From assembly GCF_008369445.1 (NCBI RefSeq), contig NZ_VTWH01000006.1, positions 124,001 through 188,000 on the forward strand: 64,000 nt of DNA. Direction: 5' to 3'. Each line of letters begins with the position of its first letter. The first letter of the stretch is position 1. Positions 19,563-29,000 of this stretch are shown here, piece after piece. The notes beneath the pieces were generated by a model. It was given only the letters and a program-made list of their open reading frames with translations, made no database searches and was not told the origin of the DNA. This DNA is from Aureimonas fodinaquatilis (lineage in GTDB: Bacteria; Pseudomonadota; Alphaproteobacteria; Rhizobiales; Rhizobiaceae). The position numbers and the translations under genes are program-made.

Positions 19563-19590
19563 TAACTGGACGTTTCTATTGGTCCAGTTA
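19563..19590. promoter_or_regulatory. Inverted-repeat operator between mocR and yggS
   Basis: TAACTGGAC (19563-19571) and GTCCAGTTA (19582-19590) are perfect 9-base inverted arms with a 10-base spacer, centred between the divergent mocR and yggS starts. One dimeric regulator bound here could control both directions. The adjacent MocR-type protein is the obvious candidate; binding is inferred. Confidence 0.6.
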
Positions 19591-19636
19591 TTGCCATAAA
19601 TTGAAGAAATTCAAGTCAGGATGGCGCGTATTACCC

Positions 19637-20413
19637 ATGGCCACATTATTCGAAACTGAAACAGCAGAGCGCTTCGGCACAGACCCCCTCGCAACCTTTC
19701 AGCACAATATTGCAGAAGTGCAGGCGCGAATTGCCCGCGCCGCCGCAGCATCAGGCCGCAATGCGACGTCCATCCGCCTTCTGCCCATTACCAAAACTGT
19801 CCCTGCGGAGATTTTGCGTCATGCCTGGCAGGCTGGCCTTCGGTCTTTTGGTGAAAACAAAATTCAGGAAGCAATGTCAAAGCAGGAGGCCTTGCAGGAT
19901 CTGGCCATAGATTGGTGTGTTGTCGGCCACCTTCAGACCAACAAGGCCAAATATCTGGCGCGGTTCGCGCAGGAGTTTCACGCGCTCGACAGTTTGAAGC
20001 TTGCCGCACTGCTGAACAGTAGGCTGGAACTGGAAGACCGTACGCTGGACGTTTACGTGCAGGTCAACACATCGAACGAAGACAGCAAGTTCGGGCTGTC
20101 ACCAGATGACTTGCCGGAATTTGCCGACATGCTTGCGCTGTTTCCCCGCCTGCGCCCACGAGGGTTGATGACTTTGGCGCTGTTCAGCACGGACATGGCC
20201 AAGGTGCGCCCGTGTTTTGCGCGGCTTCGACGCCTGCGCGACACAGCCATAAAGCACAATGCAGCCTTGACCGAACTGTCGATGGGCATGTCTGGCGACT
20301 TCGAAGAGGCAATTATGGAGGGCGCGGATGTGGTGCGCGTGGGCCAAGCCATTTTTGGTCGGCGACCCACACCGGATTCTGATTATTGGCCAGGCTTCGC
20401 CGGGAGTTTGTAA
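19637..20413 (+). CDS. YggS/PLPBP-family pyridoxal-phosphate-binding protein (B6-operon copy)
   Basis: PLP-binding protein of the YggS/PROSC family, a single alanine-racemase-type barrel without known catalysis that helps PLP and amino-acid homeostasis. 258 residues from the ATG at 19637; the open frame to 19532 crosses the operator and is unlikely to be translated. The PLP lysine is Lys53 (LLPITKTVPAE), and the family segments FGENKIQEA, VGHLQTNKA and ELSMGMSGDFEEAI are present. The N-terminus is about 20 residues longer than usual. The stop overlaps the pdxY start (TAATG). A second, more typical YggS is encoded at 37232-37894. Confidence 0.88.
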   Translation: MATLFETETAERFGTDPLATFQHNIAEVQARIARAAAASGRNATSIRLLPITKTVPAEILRHAWQAGLRSFGENKIQEAMSKQEALQDLAIDWCVVGHLQTNKAKYLARFAQEFHALDSLKLAALLNSRLELEDRTLDVYVQVNTSNEDSKFGLSPDDLPEFADMLALFPRLRPRGLMTLALFSTDMAKVRPCFARLRRLRDTAIKHNAALTELSMGMSGDFEEAIMEGADVVRVGQAIFGRRPTPDSDYWPGFAGSL

Positions 20414-21243
20414 TGGACGTCATTTCTATTCAAAGTCAGGTTGTCTACGGCCATGTTGGCAACAGTGCAGCGGTTTTTCCAATGCAGGCCAAGGGCCTGG
20501 AAGTGGCCGCAGTGCCAACGGCACTTTTGTCAAACCACCCGCATTACCCGACCATACACGGCAAGATACTGGAACCGGAGCTGGTGGCAGCGCTTTTGCA
20601 AGGCGTTGAAGAGCGCGGCCTGGTTGATGAAGCAAAAGTTGTGGTGACCGGCTATCTTGGGTCGGCTGAAAACGCCGCTGTGGTTGCCGCATTCATTGAA
20701 CGCGCACTGCAAAGAAATCCGGATCTGATCTTTGTTTGCGATCCTGTTATGGGTGACGATGATATCGGCATTTTTGTCCAGGATGGTTTGATACCAGCCT
20801 TTCGCGATGTGCTTGTGCCAATGGCAACGGTGATGACTCCCAATCAATATGAACTGGAGTTGCTGACCGGCCTGAGCGCCCGCACCGCGCCTGCACTGGC
20901 CGACGCAATGGAAGCCTTGGCTGCACGCGGCGTGCAATCCGGGGCAATCACCGGCTGCGTACTGCATGACACGCCGCCTGGCATGGTTGAAAGCGTGACA
21001 TGGTCGCCAACTGACGGCCTCGCCCGGACGGCGGTCCGGCGACTGCCCATACGCCCGTGCGGCACGGGGGATTTGTTCACGGCTTTGATGATAGCCCGGC
21101 TTTGTGAGAATAAGCCGCTGGCGCAAGCCGCCCAGGAAGCAACAGCAGAGATTTTTCAGGTTCTGCAACGCACGGCAGAAAATCCTGCTACCGAAATGCG
21201 GATCACCGGCTTTCCTTTCATTCCATGCGGGCAGGAAAAATAG
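20413..21243 (+). CDS. pdxY: Pyridoxal kinase PdxY
   Basis: Phosphorylates pyridoxal to PLP (vitamin B6 salvage). 276 residues from the ATG at 20413, which shares a base with the yggS stop. Ribokinase-fold motifs seen: the N-terminal ISIQSQVVYGHVGNSAAVFPMQ segment that opens pyridoxal kinases, FVCDPVMGD in the middle, and the anion-hole/catalytic segment CGTGDLFTAL near the C-terminus. Placed between a PLP-binding protein and next to a MocR regulator, it forms a B6-homeostasis module. Confidence 0.92.
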   Translation: MDVISIQSQVVYGHVGNSAAVFPMQAKGLEVAAVPTALLSNHPHYPTIHGKILEPELVAALLQGVEERGLVDEAKVVVTGYLGSAENAAVVAAFIERALQRNPDLIFVCDPVMGDDDIGIFVQDGLIPAFRDVLVPMATVMTPNQYELELLTGLSARTAPALADAMEALAARGVQSGAITGCVLHDTPPGMVESVTWSPTDGLARTAVRRLPIRPCGTGDLFTALMIARLCENKPLAQAAQEATAEIFQVLQRTAENPATEMRITGFPFIPCGQEK

Positions 21244-21247
21244 TCCG

Positions 21248-22150
21248 ATGACAGTTTTTCAGGGGCTTTGCGCATTTCCATTAACGCCGGCAGATGCGCT
21301 GGGGCGAGTCGACTGTTTGGCGTTGGGCAGATTGGTCAAAAGACTGGCAGATGCCAGGGTGGACTCGATTGGCCTTCTGGGCAGCACCGGCACATACATG
21401 TATCTGAACAGGCAGGAGCGCCGTCGCGCCCTTGAAATCACCTTGTCGCAAACGTTCGGCAGCGTTCCTGTCATTGTCGGTGTTGGCGCGCTGCGCACGG
21501 ATGAGGCGATCGCACTGGCGCAGGATGCCCGGGCGATGGGTGCCGCGGCCGGACTTTTGGCTGCGGTTTCCTATACGGGTCTAACGGATAGCGAAGTGTA
21601 TGAACATTTTGCCAGCGTTGCACGCGAGAGCCAGCTTCCCCTGATCATATACGACAATCCCGGAACCACGCATTTCAAATTTTCTGATGCGCTTATCAGT
21701 GAACTCGCCAGACTTCCGGAGATCATTGCAATTAAAAATCCGGGTCAGGAGCCGCAGAACACCGCCCTGCATTTGGCTGATCAGAGAAAACTGACGCATG
21801 ATGGATTTTCCATTGGCTATAGTGGCGACTGGCTTTGCACTGAATCGATGATCGCCGGCGCGGACGCATGGTACAGTGTTCTGGCCGGTTTATGGCCAAA
21901 GGTCTGCCTGAAAGTCATGCATGCGGCCAAAGCTGGAAACACGGTTGAAGCGCGCCGATTGAACGCTGAGCTGGAACCGATCTGGACTTTGTTCCGGAAC
22001 CACAGCAGTTTGCGGGTCATGCATGTGCTGGCCAATGAGATGGGGCTAAGCAACGCCGCACCACCACGGCCCCTTCTGTCGCTGCCAGAGGCGACCAGAC
22101 AGGAAATCATATCACGTCTGTCAGCCATGCCTGCCGAACTTATGCAGTGA
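21248..22150 (+). CDS. Dihydrodipicolinate synthase-family (DapA-like) aldolase
   Basis: Class-I aldolase/lyase of the DapA/N-acetylneuraminate lyase superfamily, 300 residues. The Schiff-base lysine is Lys163 (IIAIKNPGQ) and the partner tyrosine is Tyr135 (IIYDNPGT). The N-terminal FPLTPADALGRVD and the GSTGTYMYL loop match the family, with GSTGTY in place of the usual GTTGE, so it is probably not the lysine-pathway enzyme itself. It starts 4 bases after pdxY and belongs to the same operon. Substrate unknown: a pyruvate- or aldehyde-adding/cleaving reaction is expected. Confidence 0.8.
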   Translation: MTVFQGLCAFPLTPADALGRVDCLALGRLVKRLADARVDSIGLLGSTGTYMYLNRQERRRALEITLSQTFGSVPVIVGVGALRTDEAIALAQDARAMGAAAGLLAAVSYTGLTDSEVYEHFASVARESQLPLIIYDNPGTTHFKFSDALISELARLPEIIAIKNPGQEPQNTALHLADQRKLTHDGFSIGYSGDWLCTESMIAGADAWYSVLAGLWPKVCLKVMHAAKAGNTVEARRLNAELEPIWTLFRNHSSLRVMHVLANEMGLSNAAPPRPLLSLPEATRQEIISRLSAMPAELMQ

Positions 22151-22225
22151 CTGTGCCGTTCCCGGATTGCTCCCGCAATAGCTTGTGCTACCACTGGTTT
22201 GCAAAGTTACATACGGAGCCTTGGC

Positions 22226-23356
22226 ATGAGCCTGATCACCTACCTGACGCGCATTCAGTTTGAAACTGGCGCTATCGACCTGCTTGCCAGTGAACTGGCG
22301 CTGTTGAAAATCAACAGGCCTTTGATCGTGACCGACAAGGGTGTGCGCGCAGCCGGTGTCCTGGATGCTGTTTTGGCCGGTGGCGGGCTGAGCCAGCCGG
22401 CAATTTTTGACGACACGCCGGGCAACCCGACTGAAAGCGCCGTACTGGCCGCACGAGATCTTTACCTTTCCGCTGGCTGTGACGGCATTGTTGCTGTTGG
22501 CGGCGGCTCACCGCTTGATCTGGCAAAAGCCGTTTCCCTTCTGGCAACCCATCCCGGCGCACTGGAGCAATATGCGGCCATATTGGGCGGGATAGAACGA
22601 ATTGGCCCGGACAAACCGGCCGTTATTGCCATTCCGACCACAGCAGGTACCGGCAGCGAAGTCGGGCGTGCCGCGCTCATCACCTTGGAAGATGGCCGCA
22701 AGCTCGGTTTCCTGTCGCCTTACATGATTCCGAATGTTGCGATCTGTGATCCTGCATTGACCCTGAAGCTGCCCGCTGGCCTGACTGCCGCCACCGGCAT
22801 GGACGCCCTGACCCATTGCATCGAAACCTTTCTATCGCCGCGCTTCAACCCGCCCGCCGACGCCATTGCTCTGGACGGCCTGGCGCGTGCCGTGCGTTAC
22901 ATCGCCCGTGCCTATCGTGATGGCGGCGATCTGGAAGCGCGCGAAGGCATGATGATGGCGTCGCTGCAAGGTGGCATGACATTTCAAAAAGGACTGGGCG
23001 CAGTGCATGGCATGAGCCACGCGCTGGGAGGCCTGAAGGAACTGCGCCTGCACCACGGCACGCTGAATGCCGTTATTCTCCCGGCTGTTCTGCGGTTTAA
23101 CAAAGCCGGAAATGAAGCAAAATACGCTGCTTTGCGCACTGCAATGGGGCTGTCGGAAAATGCCGATGTGGCAGAAGCCATTTCCACTCTGAATAAAGAA
23201 CTGGGCATGCCTGAAAGTCTGTCGCAAATGGGCGTTCCGGCGGATGTGCTGCCGTTGATGGTGGAACGTGCGCTTGCCGACCATTCCACTATCACCAATG
23301 GTCGCCCGGTTTCAGCAGATGATTATGCAAAACTGTTCGACGAAGTGTCTGGTTGA
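22226..23356 (+). CDS. Iron-containing alcohol dehydrogenase (group III), second copy
   Basis: 376 residues from the ATG at 22226, which has CGGAG 8 bases upstream. Nucleotide loop VGGGSPLDLAKA is near residues 91-102. Candidate iron ligands are Asp193 and His197 (MDALTHCIE), His261 (AVHGMSH) and His276/277 (LHHGT). It resembles the copy at 5158-6312 closely in motif order (GSEVGR, CDPxLTL, SPxxNPPxDAIALDGL), so the two are paralogs. It lies 75 bases after the aldolase gene, probably in the same transcript. It may oxidise or reduce the aldehyde made or used by the aldolase; this is inference from context. Confidence 0.85.
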   Translation: MSLITYLTRIQFETGAIDLLASELALLKINRPLIVTDKGVRAAGVLDAVLAGGGLSQPAIFDDTPGNPTESAVLAARDLYLSAGCDGIVAVGGGSPLDLAKAVSLLATHPGALEQYAAILGGIERIGPDKPAVIAIPTTAGTGSEVGRAALITLEDGRKLGFLSPYMIPNVAICDPALTLKLPAGLTAATGMDALTHCIETFLSPRFNPPADAIALDGLARAVRYIARAYRDGGDLEAREGMMMASLQGGMTFQKGLGAVHGMSHALGGLKELRLHHGTLNAVILPAVLRFNKAGNEAKYAALRTAMGLSENADVAEAISTLNKELGMPESLSQMGVPADVLPLMVERALADHSTITNGRPVSADDYAKLFDEVSG

Positions 23357-23363
23357 ATAATAA

Positions 23364-23399
23364 GGGCATTTTCGTGTGGTTCAGTCAGCGAAAATGCCC
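23364..23399. terminator. Bidirectional terminator hairpin between iron-ADH and thiolase genes
   Basis: GGGCATTTTCG (23364-23374) and CGAAAATGCCC (23389-23399) are perfect 11-base arms with a 14-base loop. It sits in the 58-base gap between two convergent genes. The A/T-rich arms can supply a short U-run in either direction. Confidence 0.7.
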
Positions 23400-23414
23400 A
23401 TTCATTTCGAGGGT

Positions 23415-24605
23415 TCAGGCCACTTCAATAGCAATTGCGGTTGCCTCGCCCCCACCGATACACAAAGAGGCAACGCCGCGCTTGAGCCCGCGATTTTTAA
23501 GCGCGTGCAGCAGGGTCACAATCAGCCGCGCACCGGTTGCACCAATGGGATGCCCCAGTGCACATGCACCGCCATTAACGTTCAGCCTGTCGCGTGGAAT
23601 GCCAAGTTCCTTTGCTGCCGCCATGGCGACCACCGCAAAGGCTTCATTGATTTCAAACAGATCCACGTCACCCATCGTCCAGCCAGTTTTTTCAAGCAGT
23701 TTGCGAATGGCCGGAATTGGTGCGGTTGAGTACCACGCTGGCTCCTGTGCATGGGTGGAATGACCACGAATAACCGCCAGAACCGGCAGATTGTGCTTTT
23801 CTGCGAAAGAGCGGCGCGCCAGAACCATTGCGGCAGCACCATCGGCATTGGCCGACGCGCTGGCGGCAGTGATCGTTCCATCTGGCCGGAATGCCGCCTT
23901 AAGACTTGGAATTTTGTCAGGCGAGACTTTCAGCGGATGCTCATCTGTATCCACCAGCCGCTCACCGCCTTTGATGGCAATGGGAATGGGCGAAATCTCT
24001 GATTGGAACGCTCCGGATTCAATCGCTGCACGCGCACGTGTCAGGGTTTCAACCGCGTAAGCATCCTGATCGTCGCGCGTGAACTGATATGCAGAAACCG
24101 CCGCTTCGCCAAAATCTCCCATCGGACGGCCCACTTCATAAGCATCCTCCAACCCGTCCAGCATCATATGGTCGAAGATCCGGTCATGGCCCACGCGGTA
24201 GCCGGCCCGCGCCCGCGCCAGCAGATAGGGCGCATTCGACATTGATTCCATGCCCCCGGCAACAGCCACCCTGGCAGAACCCGCCATCAAAATGTCGTGC
24301 GCCAGCATTGTTGCCTTCATGCCGGAACCACACACCTTGTTAACCGTGGTTGCGCCAACACCATCCCCCAGACCTGCGCCTCGCGCGGCCTGCCGCGCCG
24401 GTGCCTGCCCCTGCCCGGCGGGAAGCACGCAGCCCATCAGCACCTCATCAATCAAAGCGCCATCGATGCCACTTTTCGCCACAGCCTCCGCAATAACATG
24501 CGCGCCCAGGGCAGGCGCCGTCAGGCCGGACAGATCGCCCAGAAATCGGCCCAACGGCGTGCGCGTGGCGGATATGATGACAACAGGATCGTGCACGTCA
24601 GACAT
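23415..24605 (-). CDS. Acetyl-CoA C-acyltransferase (thiolase)
   Basis: Condenses two acetyl-CoA to acetoacetyl-CoA or cleaves 3-ketoacyl-CoA. 396 residues from the ATG at 24605, preceded by a strong GGGGAGAGAG; the longer frame to 24710 is unsupported. Catalytic residues: nucleophile Cys92 (VNKVCGSGMKA), His352 (ALGHPIGATGAR) and Cys382 (LCIGGGEA). It converges with the iron-ADH gene and diverges from the RND efflux genes. No PHB synthase or acetoacetyl-CoA reductase is adjacent, so its pathway (PHB, ketone-body or fatty-acid metabolism) stays open. Confidence 0.92.
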   Translation of the reverse strand: MSDVHDPVVIISATRTPLGRFLGDLSGLTAPALGAHVIAEAVAKSGIDGALIDEVLMGCVLPAGQGQAPARQAARGAGLGDGVGATTVNKVCGSGMKATMLAHDILMAGSARVAVAGGMESMSNAPYLLARARAGYRVGHDRIFDHMMLDGLEDAYEVGRPMGDFGEAAVSAYQFTRDDQDAYAVETLTRARAAIESGAFQSEISPIPIAIKGGERLVDTDEHPLKVSPDKIPSLKAAFRPDGTITAASASANADGAAAMVLARRSFAEKHNLPVLAVIRGHSTHAQEPAWYSTAPIPAIRKLLEKTGWTMGDVDLFEINEAFAVVAMAAAKELGIPRDRLNVNGGACALGHPIGATGARLIVTLLHALKNRGLKRGVASLCIGGGEATAIAIEVA

Positions 24606-24864
24606 TTTCACTCTCTCCCCGGAGCTTGTTGCAGTGGGAAATTTCCATCTGCAAATGCACATATGAGCGATGCTGCACGTCGGAACCAGTAGCAGGATGC
24701 AAACATTCATAGGAATTTTTACGTCGATTTATCGCCGGATGACACCTTGCACTTATACATTCATCAACGTATTTATATGGCGCGCAACCTGTGTTGGCAC
24801 GTCTACCAAACCGGCACACCAACATGTATAAGCGGCGCAGCCGAATATTTCAGAGGCAAATTTA

Positions 24865-26079
24865 ATGCGTAGTTTGAAGATCGCCGCCACCGGGCCTTTG
24901 CTGGCCTCTATACTTCTGCTTGCAGCATGCCAGGGCGAAGACAAATCTGCGGCCGAGGCGCCACAGATGCCGCCCTCGCAAGTCGGAATTATTACGGCGA
25001 AGCAAGAGCCTCTTCCGGTGATTTCTGATTTGCCAGGTCGCGTTTCACCCACACGCATTGCCGAAGTGCGGCCGCGAGTGGGCGGCATTATTCTGCGCCG
25101 GGTTTTTGAGCAAGGCTCTGACGTCGAGGAAGGGCAGCCGATGTTTGAAATCGACCGCGCCACCTATGAGGTGCAGGTTGATGCTGCAAAGGCTGCAGTC
25201 ATGAAAGCAGAAGCCGTGCTGCTGCAGGCAACGCAGGATGCGGACCGCTCACGACAGCTTGTGGCAAGCCGCACAACCAGCCAGGCGACGCTGGACACAA
25301 GCATCGCCAATCAGAAACAAGCCGAGGCTGATCTTGCATCTGCAAGGGCCTCGCAACGCGCCGCTGAAATTGATCTGGAATACACCATTGTTCGCGCCCC
25401 GATTGCCGGCCGTACTGGCCGCGCACTGGTGACAGAGGGTGCCCTTGTCAGCCAGAACAACGCTGAAGCCTTGGCCACCATTCAACAGCTTGACCCGGTT
25501 TATGCCGACGTACAGCAGCCTGTGGGCGAATTGATCCGCCTGCGCCAGGCGCTGAAGGACGGTGCACTGGAACAGATTGCGCCCGATGTTGCACGCGCCA
25601 AGCTGTTGCTGGATGACGGTTCAACATATCCGCATCCAGGTCGCCTGCTCTTCTCAGAAGCCACGGTGGACCCTTCCAGTGGCCAGGTGACATTGCGGGC
25701 AGAGTTTCCCAACCCCGATAATGACCTGCTGCCCGGTATGTATGTCCGTGTTGCGCTTGAACAGGGCATTGACCAAAGCTCGATTGCCGTTCCCGACCAG
25801 TCGATACAGCGCGACACGGCTGGACGGTCGTTGATTTACGTGCTGGACGACCAGAACACGGTTGAAAGCCGCGTTGTGACGATCAACCGAAACCTGGGCA
25901 ATCTGGCCATTATCTCCACCGGTTTGAAGCCGGGGGAACGCGTTGTGGTGGACGGTTTTCAGAAAACCGGCCCGGGCGCTACTGTTGAACCTGTGGAATG
26001 GACAGATCCGACAACCACGCAAAACCCATCGGAAGAGGCAGCGACCGACGCGGCCGATCCTGATCAATCGGCGGAATAA
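24865..26079 (+). CDS. RND efflux periplasmic adaptor lipoprotein (AcrA/MexA type)
   Basis: Membrane-fusion protein that links the inner-membrane pump to an outer-membrane channel. 404 residues; lipoprotein signal with lipobox LAAC and lipidated Cys22. Then beta-barrel/lipoyl halves flanking an alpha-hairpin with coiled-coil character (about 90-165: DAAKAAVMKAEAVLLQATQ onwards), and a Glu/Asp/Thr-rich C-terminal tail after residue 375. It is 12 bases before the pump gene. No outer-membrane TolC-like gene and no TetR repressor are nearby; the 259-base upstream gap may hold regulatory dyads. Confidence 0.92.
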   Translation: MRSLKIAATGPLLASILLLAACQGEDKSAAEAPQMPPSQVGIITAKQEPLPVISDLPGRVSPTRIAEVRPRVGGIILRRVFEQGSDVEEGQPMFEIDRATYEVQVDAAKAAVMKAEAVLLQATQDADRSRQLVASRTTSQATLDTSIANQKQAEADLASARASQRAAEIDLEYTIVRAPIAGRTGRALVTEGALVSQNNAEALATIQQLDPVYADVQQPVGELIRLRQALKDGALEQIAPDVARAKLLLDDGSTYPHPGRLLFSEATVDPSSGQVTLRAEFPNPDNDLLPGMYVRVALEQGIDQSSIAVPDQSIQRDTAGRSLIYVLDDQNTVESRVVTINRNLGNLAIISTGLKPGERVVVDGFQKTGPGATVEPVEWTDPTTTQNPSEEAATDAADPDQSAE

Positions 26080-26091
26080 GGATCAGGTCCA

Positions 26092-29000
26092 ATGCCCCGT
26101 TTTTTCATTGACCGTCCAATCTTTGCCTGGGTGGTAGCAATTTTCATCGTGCTGGCCGGGGTACTCGCTATCCCCAGCCTGCCCATTGCCCAATATCCAA
26201 ACGTCGCACCGCCGCAGCTGACGATTTCCACGATTTATCCCGGTGCTGCGCCAGAAGACCTGTATCTGCAGGTTACCAAGCCCATTGAGGAAGAGCTGAA
26301 CGGCATTCCCGGGCTGCTGTATTTTGAATCGACAAGTGACGCCACCGGCGCGGTATCCATCAACGTAACCTTTGCATCCGGCACCAATATTTCACAGGCG
26401 CTGGTGGACACGCAAAACCGCATCAAACGTGTGGAATCCTCGCTGCCGACACAGGTGATGCAGCAGGGTTTGCAGGTTGAAGAAGCCAGCTCTGCCTTCT
26501 TGATGGTCGTTGCGCTGACCGCTGATGAATCCTCAAATCTCGATGCTGTCGGACTGGGCGACTATCTTTCGCGCAACGTCATCAACGAAATACGCCGCGT
26601 GCCGGGCGTGGGCCGCGCCCAGCTTTTCGCATCCGAACGGGCAATGCGCATATGGATTGATCCCGACAAGCTGATTGGCCTGAACCTTTCGACCAGCGAC
26701 ATCACCAACGCTATCCAGTCTCAGAATGCGCAGGTCGCTGCCGGTTCCATCGGTGCAGAGCCCAACCCGATCAGCCAGCAGACCACCGCAACCATTCTGG
26801 TGCGTGGGCAGCTTTCCACGCCGGAAGAGTTCGGCGCTATTGTTCTGCGCACCAACGCCGACGGTTCACTGGTGCGTCTGCGCGACGTTGCCGATGTTGA
26901 AATTGACGCCGAATCCTATGCGTTCAACACCTTCCTCAACGGCCAGCCAAGCGCTGCCGTGGGCGTGCAGCTTTCGCCCGATGGCAACGCTTTGAATGCT
27001 GCCGAAGGTGTGGCGCGCGTTATGGAGAATCTGGCGCCGCTGTTTCCGGCAGGCGTGGGCTATGACATACCCTATGACAGTTCGCCCTTCGTAAAGGCGT
27101 CGATTGAAAAGGTTATTCACACACTCATCGAGGCCATGGTGCTGGTGTTTGTGGTGATGTTCATATTCCTTCAGAACTTCCGCTACACGATCATTCCAAC
27201 GCTGGTCGTTCCCATCGCGTTGTCCGGCACATTGGCGGTCATGCTCGTGGCAGGATTTTCGATCAACGTGCTGACCATGTTTGCCATGGTGCTCGCCATC
27301 GGCATTCTGGTGGATGACGCGATTGTGGTTGTCGAAAACGTTGAGCGCATCATGTCGGAAGAAGGGTTGCCACCGAAAGAGGCAACCAAAAAGGCGATGG
27401 ACCAGATCACCGGCGCGATCATCGGTATCACACTGGTCCTGACATCGGTGTTCGTGCCTCTGGCATTCTTCCCCGGCTCCGTCGGCATTATCTACCAGCA
27501 ATTCTCGCTGACAATGGTAACGTCAATTCTGTTCTCGGCGCTCATGGCGCTGTCACTGACGCCCGCGCTTTGCGCCACCTTCCTCAAGCCGGTCAAAGCG
27601 GGCCATCATCACCAGAAGGGCGGACTGTTCGGCTGGTTCAACCGCGGTTTTGACAAGACATCCCATGGCTATAGCGGCATGGTGCGCGGTTCCACGCGCC
27701 GTGCGGGCCGACTGATGATAATTTATCTGGCTCTGCTGGTTGGGCTTGGCTACACATTTGTGCAAATTCCAACGGCCTTCCTGCCTCAGGAAGATCAGGG
27801 ATATCTGATCGCCAACTTCCAGGGTCCGGCTGGTGCCACCAGCAACCGCATGCGGGAAGTCACCAAGGCCAGTGAGGACTATATCCTCGCAAATCCTTCG
27901 GTTGATAAAATGATCACCATTCAGGGCTTTTCGTTCTCTGGTCAGGGTCAGAACGCCAGCCTTGCCTTCATAACGCTGAAGGACTGGTCAGAGCGCAAAG
28001 AGGCTGACCAGAGCGCCGGCGCGCTGGGTGGCGCCTTCACCATGCGTCTCCTGCAATTCCGCGATGCCATTGCATTTGCCCTTTCACCACCACCCATTCA
28101 GGGTCTTGGCAGCACCGGCGGCTTTGAATTCCGCCTGCAGGATCGCGCTGGCCAGACACCGGAAGCATTAAGTGCGGCACGCGACCAGTTGCTCGGCGCT
28201 GCGATGGAAAGCCCTGTGCTGGCCGATGTGCGATTTGATGGCCTGCCAGACGGGCCACAGGTGGAAATCAACATTGACCGCGAAAAGGCCAACACCTTTG
28301 GAATCACCTTTGCGGATATCAACTCCACCATTTCCACCAGTCTGGGCTCGGCCTATGTGAACGACTTTCCAAATGTCGGGCGCATGCAACGCGTGACTGT
28401 GCAGGCCGATGAACGGGCAAGAATGCGCATTGAAGACATTATGAACCTCAATGTGCGCAACTCTCAGGGTGGAATGGTGCCGCTGTCTTCGGTGGCCACT
28501 GCAAACTGGACTGTCGGTACCTCGCAGCTGATCGGCTATAATGGCTATCCGTCTGCCCGCATCAGCGGCAGCGCCGCCCCCGGCTATTCCAGTGGCGATG
28601 CAATCGCTGAAATGCAAAGGCTGGCTTCAGCCCTGCCCGAGGGCTTTGCCTTCGAGTGGACCGGCCAGTCGCTGCAGGAGATCGAGTCAGGCTCCCAGGC
28701 ACCTTTCCTGATAGCCCTGTCCATTCTGTTCGTGTTCCTGTGTCTGGCAGCGCTTTACGAAAGCTGGTCCATTCCGTTTTCGGTCATGCTTGTCGTGCCC
28801 CTGGGCGTTATAGGTTGCGTCATCGCCGTCATGTTGCGTGGGCTGGACAATGACGTCTACTTCACCGTTGGCATCATCACCATTATCGGTCTGTCTGCCA
28901 AAAACGCCATTCTGATTGTGGAATTTGCCAAAGATCTGCGCAAGGAAGGCAAGAGCCTGGCAGACGCCACTGTTGAAGCGGCGCACTTGCGCTTCCGGCC

